Source of the DNA: Acidobacteriota bacterium
Lineage (GTDB): Bacteria; Acidobacteriota; Terriglobia; Terriglobales; Acidobacteriaceae
Length of the DNA: 8,327 nt
Assembly (NCBI GenBank): GCA_003224835.1
Contig: QHZX01000128.1
Span: 1 to 8,327, forward strand
Direction of reading: 5' to 3'
Shown: piece after piece, positions 6,684 through 8,327 of the stretch
Layout: each line of letters begins with the position of its first letter
Position numbering within the stretch: position 1 is the first letter of the stretch
Translations under genes and position numbers: made by a program
Notes under the pieces: model-generated
Seen by the model: the letters and a program-made list of their open reading frames with translations, nothing else
What the model was told of the DNA's origin: nothing
The model's database searches: none

Positions 6684-7685
6684 GTGAGGACAAGCACTTC
6701 CAACGCAACAACTCAGCAAAAACAATTTCGTCCGAGACGCTTTCTCTGCGGTGGCCACATTCAGACCATCGCAAGTTTTATCCTGCCGCGCCGAATCACG
6801 TTGCCCAAATCTGAGCAGCAGTTGATCGAAGTTGAACCGGGAATCCACGTGCTCTGCCATTGTCACTGGCAAGCGGACCGTCGTTCGGCGGTCACCGTGA
6901 TTGTGGTGCACGGCCTCGAAGGATCGACCGAATCGAACTACATGTTAGGCATCGCGGAAAAAGGATTCGCCGCGGGTATGAATGTGGTACGCATGAATCA
7001 ACGCACCTGTGGGGGCACCGACCACTTGGCCCCCACGCTCTATCACTCGGGGCGTTCCGGCGACGTGATGGCGGTCGCGAAGTCGCTGATCGAGAAACAT
7101 GGTATTTCGCGTTTCGCTTTATGCGGATTTTCCATGGGCGGCAACATAGTATTGAAGACCGCTGGTGAGTGGGCAAGCAATGGACCGCACGAGTTTCGCG
7201 CGGCTGCCGCAGTTTGTCCCGCAATGGATTTAGCAGCTTCCGCCGACGCTCTTCATAATCCTGCCAATCGTCTTTATGAGCAGTATTTTCTGTGGAAGTT
7301 GAAGGCCCGCATGCGAAATAAAGACCGATGTTTCCCCGGACAATACGATCTCTCGCGATTGCGCGGCTTGAAAAGTTTGCGTGACTTCGACGACAAAATT
7401 ACTGCCTTCTATACGGGATTCAACGGCGCTTCCGATTACTATGCGCGTGCTGCGGCGGCGAATGTTGTCGAGAAGATTGAAGTTCCGACTTACATCCTTT
7501 ATGCGCGCAATGATCCGTTTATCCGCGTAACGCCAGAAACTCGGCGGAAAGTTGAGCGCAACCCCAACATCACCTTTGTTGAGACCGATGATGGCGGCCA
7601 CTGCTCTTTTCTCGGTGAACGCAATGGATATGACGGCCATTTCGCCGAACGCGAAGTCGTCGATTTCCTGCGGTCAGTTAGGTAA
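6684..7685 (+). CDS. YheT-family alpha/beta hydrolase
   Basis: This 333-residue alpha/beta-fold hydrolase belongs to the YheT/COG0429 group, cytoplasmic esterase-like enzymes whose natural substrates are poorly known. The family opening appears as FRPRRFLCGGHIQTI at 15-29. The oxyanion-region motif is HGLEGS at 76-81, followed by the family segment NQRTCGGTD...LYHSG at 105-123. The nucleophile is Ser150 in GFSMGGN, with Asp277 (YARNDPF) and His306 (DGGHCSF) completing the triad. All catalytic residues are present and the length is normal (E. coli YheT is about 340 residues). The start is GTG at 6684, because an in-frame TAG at 6672 blocks any earlier start and the next Met lies inside conserved sequence. 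There is no Shine-Dalgarno at normal spacing; an AGGA lies about 14 bases away. The TPM gene follows 86 bases later on the same strand. Confidence 0.92.
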   Translation: MRTSTSNATTQQKQFRPRRFLCGGHIQTIASFILPRRITLPKSEQQLIEVEPGIHVLCHCHWQADRRSAVTVIVVHGLEGSTESNYMLGIAEKGFAAGMNVVRMNQRTCGGTDHLAPTLYHSGRSGDVMAVAKSLIEKHGISRFALCGFSMGGNIVLKTAGEWASNGPHEFRAAAAVCPAMDLAASADALHNPANRLYEQYFLWKLKARMRNKDRCFPGQYDLSRLRGLKSLRDFDDKITAFYTGFNGASDYYARAAAANVVEKIEVPTYILYARNDPFIRVTPETRRKVERNPNITFVETDDGGHCSFLGERNGYDGHFAEREVVDFLRSVR

Positions 7686-7735
7686 GCGGCAGAGAACGCA
7701 CATGGGTACAACGTGACTAGATGCATCTCTACCGC
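7686..7735 (+). repeat. Imperfect inverted repeat just after the hydrolase stop
   Basis: GCGGCAGAGA (7686-7695) pairs at nine of ten positions with TCTCTACCGC (7726-7735) around a 30-base loop, starting immediately after the hydrolase stop codon. There is no T run after it, so it is not a standard intrinsic terminator. It may be a 3' RNA stem, or structure in the leader of the next gene. Confidence 0.35.
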
Positions 7736-7771
7736 AATAAAGAGGGAATCATTCCTATAGAATCAGCGGCA

Positions 7772-8327
7772 ATGAAACGCGCTCGGGGCATCGCTGTCGT
7801 GGGCGTATGCGCTCTCGCAGTACTGAGCGTTGCGGTCCGGATCAATGCCGAGCCGGTTTCGCAACTTCATCCCACCAATTACGTCAATGATTTCGCGCAC
7901 GTGCTCAGGCCCGACACCACGGCGGAACTGAATGACATTGCACAGCAGGTTGATCAGAAGGCGAAGGCACAGATCGCGGTCGTAACCATTAACTCGTTGG
8001 ATGGCCGCGACATTGAAAGCTACGCCGTAGATCTCTTCAAGCACTGGGGGATTGGGAGCAAGAGCACAAATCGTGGTGTGCTGATTCTGATCGCTGTCAA
8101 AGATCGCCGCTACCGGACTGAAGTGGGCTACGCGCTGGAACCGATTCTTCCCGACGGCAAAGTGGGAGGCTTCTGGCGCGAAGTAGTGCCGCTCCTTAAA
8201 CAGAGTGACTACGGTCAAGCTATTAAGCAAAACGCGGAACGAGTGGCGTCCGTCATCGCGGAAGATGCGGGCGTGCAATTGACTGGCGCCACAGCGGGAT
8301 CAACCGAGCGGTCGCCACCTGGACCAT
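7772..8327 (+). CDS. Exported TPM-domain protein (YgcG-like), C-terminus cut by window edge
   Basis: This is the first 185 codons of an exported TPM-domain protein, translated by hand with no stop before the window end. Residues 1-26 are a signal peptide (MKRARG, hydrophobic core, cleavage at INA-EPV). The TPM domain spans about residues 36-165: YVNDFAHVL at 37-45, then an amphipathic helix, AQIAVVTINSLDGRDIESYAVDLF, HWGIGSK, RGVLILIAVKDRRYRTEVGYALE and the closing PLLKQSDYGQAI region. After it comes a Ser/Thr/Pro/Gly linker, which in this family usually leads to a membrane helix or Gly-rich tail. TPM proteins are linked to membrane protein quality control or repair and often sit beside lemA, which is not seen here but could be downstream. 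I chose the ATG at 7772 because it starts the signal peptide. An in-frame ATG at 7721 would add 17 residues; neither has a good Shine-Dalgarno. Confidence 0.88.
   Translation, partial: MKRARGIAVVGVCALAVLSVAVRINAEPVSQLHPTNYVNDFAHVLRPDTTAELNDIAQQVDQKAKAQIAVVTINSLDGRDIESYAVDLFKHWGIGSKSTNRGVLILIAVKDRRYRTEVGYALEPILPDGKVGGFWREVVPLLKQSDYGQAIKQNAERVASVIAEDAGVQLTGATAGSTERSPPGP

Noticed and set aside
7763..8278. Minus-strand open frame of 171 codons at the right end.
   Set aside because: It is antisense to the TPM-domain gene, whose plus-strand translation has a signal peptide and family motifs; the antisense product shows none.

Overview
This window most likely comes from an acidobacterium (phylum Acidobacteriota, roughly 55-58 % G+C by eye). 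I infer this from gene content and protein style: a NusG-like antiterminator directly ahead of an SLBB polysaccharide export protein with a long Acidobacteria-style N-terminal extension, many signal-peptide proteins, and a small secreted Asp/Arg-rich protein. No rRNA, tRNA, CRISPR array, transposase or phage gene was seen. Coding density is high, and no gene-free stretch exceeds 300 bases; the longest is about 217 bases (2677-2893).

Layout. (1) Positions 1-2676, minus strand: a UpxY/RfaH-type NusG paralogue, then 15 bases later a large SLBB/Wza-type export protein that runs off the left edge. This looks like the promoter-proximal end of an exopolysaccharide or capsule operon continuing to the left. 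(2) Positions 2677-2893: a leader with several small dyad symmetries. (3) Positions 2894-6073, minus strand: a tight three-gene run of a secreted YncE-like beta-propeller, a secreted zinc-dependent phospholipase C-like protein and a ferredoxin-NADP+ reductase, with gaps of 27 and 63 bases. (4) Positions 6177-6566, minus strand: a single-gene unit for a small secreted Asp/Arg/Trp-rich protein, with a textbook Shine-Dalgarno and a strong intrinsic terminator. (5) Positions 6684 to the right edge, plus strand: a YheT-family alpha/beta hydrolase with a GTG start, possibly leaderless, followed by a TPM-domain (YgcG-like) exported protein cut off by the window end.

How the genes fit together. The NusG paralogue probably helps RNA polymerase read through the long polysaccharide operon that starts with the export protein. 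The propeller, phospholipase-like protein and reductase appear co-transcribed, but two are exported and one is cytoplasmic, so a shared job is not obvious. The YheT hydrolase and the TPM protein may each be transcribed separately. Nothing here is clearly a new biological system. The points most worth a second look are the unnamed N-terminal region of the export protein, the leader ahead of the NusG paralogue, the propeller-phospholipase-reductase unit, and the repeat-bearing small protein.
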